This document shows positions 7,096 through 7,810 of a stretch of DNA of 7,810 bases, piece after piece (the stretch's first letter is position 1; each line of letters begins with the position of its first letter). The notes under the pieces were generated by a model that saw only the letters and a program-made list of their open reading frames with translations, searched no databases and had not been told where the DNA came from. Made by a program: the position numbers and the translations under genes. Where the stretch lies: positions 1 to 7,810 of the forward strand of contig CAJASG010000066.1 of NCBI GenBank assembly GCA_903944555.1, in the 5' to 3' direction. This DNA comes from an uncultured beta proteobacterium (lineage in GTDB: Bacteria > Pseudomonadota > Gammaproteobacteria > Burkholderiales > Burkholderiaceae_C).

Positions 7096-7332
7096 ATGAG
7101 CCAAACCCCAGCAGACAAAATCATCGACGGCCGTGACATGGAGCCCCCGGAGCCCTTTGTACTGACATTGGAGGCGCTCGACACCTTGGGTCCAGGCGAA
7201 AAATTGCTGCTGATCTTGACGCGCGAGCCACACCCCTTGTACCGGGCCCTGGTCAAGCAAGGCTTTACCTATGTAACCGAAGTCACGCTGCAGGGTACCT
7301 TTGAAATTCTCATCTGGCGCAAGCAGCCCTGA
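7096..7332 (+). CDS. DUF2249 domain protein
   Basis: This small soluble protein of 78 residues consists of a single DUF2249 domain. The recognisable blocks are DGRDMEPPEP (11-20), an LxxLGPGEKL segment (about 28-37), TREPHPL (42-48) and a closing beta-rich stretch ending in ILIWRKQP. The alternation of strand, helix, strand, helix, strands resembles the small TusA/SirA-like fold, but the CPxP cysteine of TusA is replaced by the PPEP block and the protein has no cysteine, so sulfur transfer of the TusA kind is unlikely. DUF2249 domains are often found next to or fused with hemerythrin domains, and near denitrification or NO-response genes (recalled family knowledge). Here the gene sits between a hemerythrin-like gene (4-base gap) and a membrane protein gene (overlap TGATG), so a partner role in a di-iron or redox process is inferred. 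Its biochemical activity is unknown. Confidence 0.85.
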   Translation: MSQTPADKIIDGRDMEPPEPFVLTLEALDTLGPGEKLLLILTREPHPLYRALVKQGFTYVTEVTLQGTFEILIWRKQP

Positions 7333-7810
7333 TGCAGGAAATCCTGTCTTTTGATCGTGCTCCCCCCATTAGCGCACCATTGCGCTTTTTTCTAACCGCG
7401 CCGCTTTTTGCCATCGCCGCAGGGTGCCTGTTGCTATGGAGCGGCCCTGATCTGTTTGCTTCGCGTTGGACGCCCGCCGCGTTGGCGCTCACCCATTTGA
7501 TTACCGCCGGTTTCATGATGCAGGTGATGCTGGGTGCCATGCAGCAGCTGTTGCCCGTGATGGCGGGTGCCAACATTGCACGCCCCCTGATGGTGGCCAC
7601 CGTGGTGCACGCAACGATCACGTTGGGCGCGCTGTGTCTCGTGACTGCCTTTCTGGTGAACCAGCCATGGCTGTTTGGTAGTGCTGTGGTTTGTATGTCC
7701 ACGGGAGTTTTCACCCTGGTGTTTGCTGCCGCGCATGCACTGATCGGCGTGCCAACCACCAGTCCGATCATTCGCGGCTTGCGCCTGGCGCTTGTGGGGT
7801 TGAGCGTGAC
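7332..7810 (+). CDS. Polytopic membrane protein, partial (resembles NnrS / haem-copper-oxidase-like family)
   Basis: The reading frame opens at the ATG overlapping the preceding stop (TGATG, 7330-7334) and stays open for 159 codons to the window edge, so the C-terminus is missing. Hydrophobic segments lie near residues 17-38, 50-76, 84-108, 113-138 and from about 148 on. The second holds ALTHLITAGFMMQVMLGAMQ and ends in QLLPVMAG; the helix histidines H55, H93 and H135 could be haem or metal ligands. This pattern recalls NnrS-like and haem-copper-oxidase-subunit-I-like membrane proteins encoded near NO-related genes, but this is recognition by eye and the exact family is uncertain. The overlap with the DUF2249 gene makes translational coupling almost certain, so it belongs to the same operon and probably works with the di-iron protein at the membrane. 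Confidence 0.75.
   Translation, partial: MQEILSFDRAPPISAPLRFFLTAPLFAIAAGCLLLWSGPDLFASRWTPAALALTHLITAGFMMQVMLGAMQQLLPVMAGANIARPLMVATVVHATITLGALCLVTAFLVNQPWLFGSAVVCMSTGVFTLVFAAAHALIGVPTTSPIIRGLRLALVGLSV

Noticed and set aside
7466..7681. Small + strand open frame of 71 codons near the right end
   Set aside because: It overlaps the membrane protein frame that starts at the coupled ATG 7332 and shows clear transmembrane character; the small frame has no features.

Overview
The window reads as a piece of a betaproteobacterial chromosome. A Comamonadaceae relative (Rhodoferax/Polaromonas/Acidovorax-like) is the best guess, based on protein style, moderately high GC and GCTAT/ATAGC-type palindromic motifs. 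This placement is inference, not a database result. All supported genes lie on the + strand and packing is tight; the largest gap is 114 bases. No rRNA, tRNA, CRISPR array, insertion sequence or clear intrinsic terminator was found.

Left part (1-4767): a complete polA (DNA polymerase I with 5' nuclease, proofreading and polymerase domains all carrying their catalytic residues). A short AT-rich spacer follows, then a complete transmembrane methyl-accepting chemotaxis protein. It ends in a CheR/CheB-docking pentapeptide (DWETF) on a long Pro/Ala tether, yet several usual methylation positions are not Glu/Gln.

Middle (4819-6533): a Tat-signal dienelactone-hydrolase-family protein whose stop codon overlaps a TTG start of a ZIP-family metal transporter with a 14-histidine loop. 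The two are probably translationally coupled.

Right part (6534-7810): a compact unit encoding a single-domain hemerythrin-like protein with the 4-His/2-Glu ligand pattern of RIC (YtfE/ScdA) di-iron proteins, a small cysteine-free DUF2249 protein, and the start of a polytopic membrane protein that runs off the window. Spacing and overlap (4 nt, then TGATG) indicate one operon. Upstream is a FNR/DNR-like palindrome (TTAAT-N4-TTCAA) placed exactly as a class II activator site relative to a good -10 hexamer. Together these suggest an oxygen- or nitric-oxide-responsive di-iron system, the most interesting part of the window. Its function is inferred, not shown.
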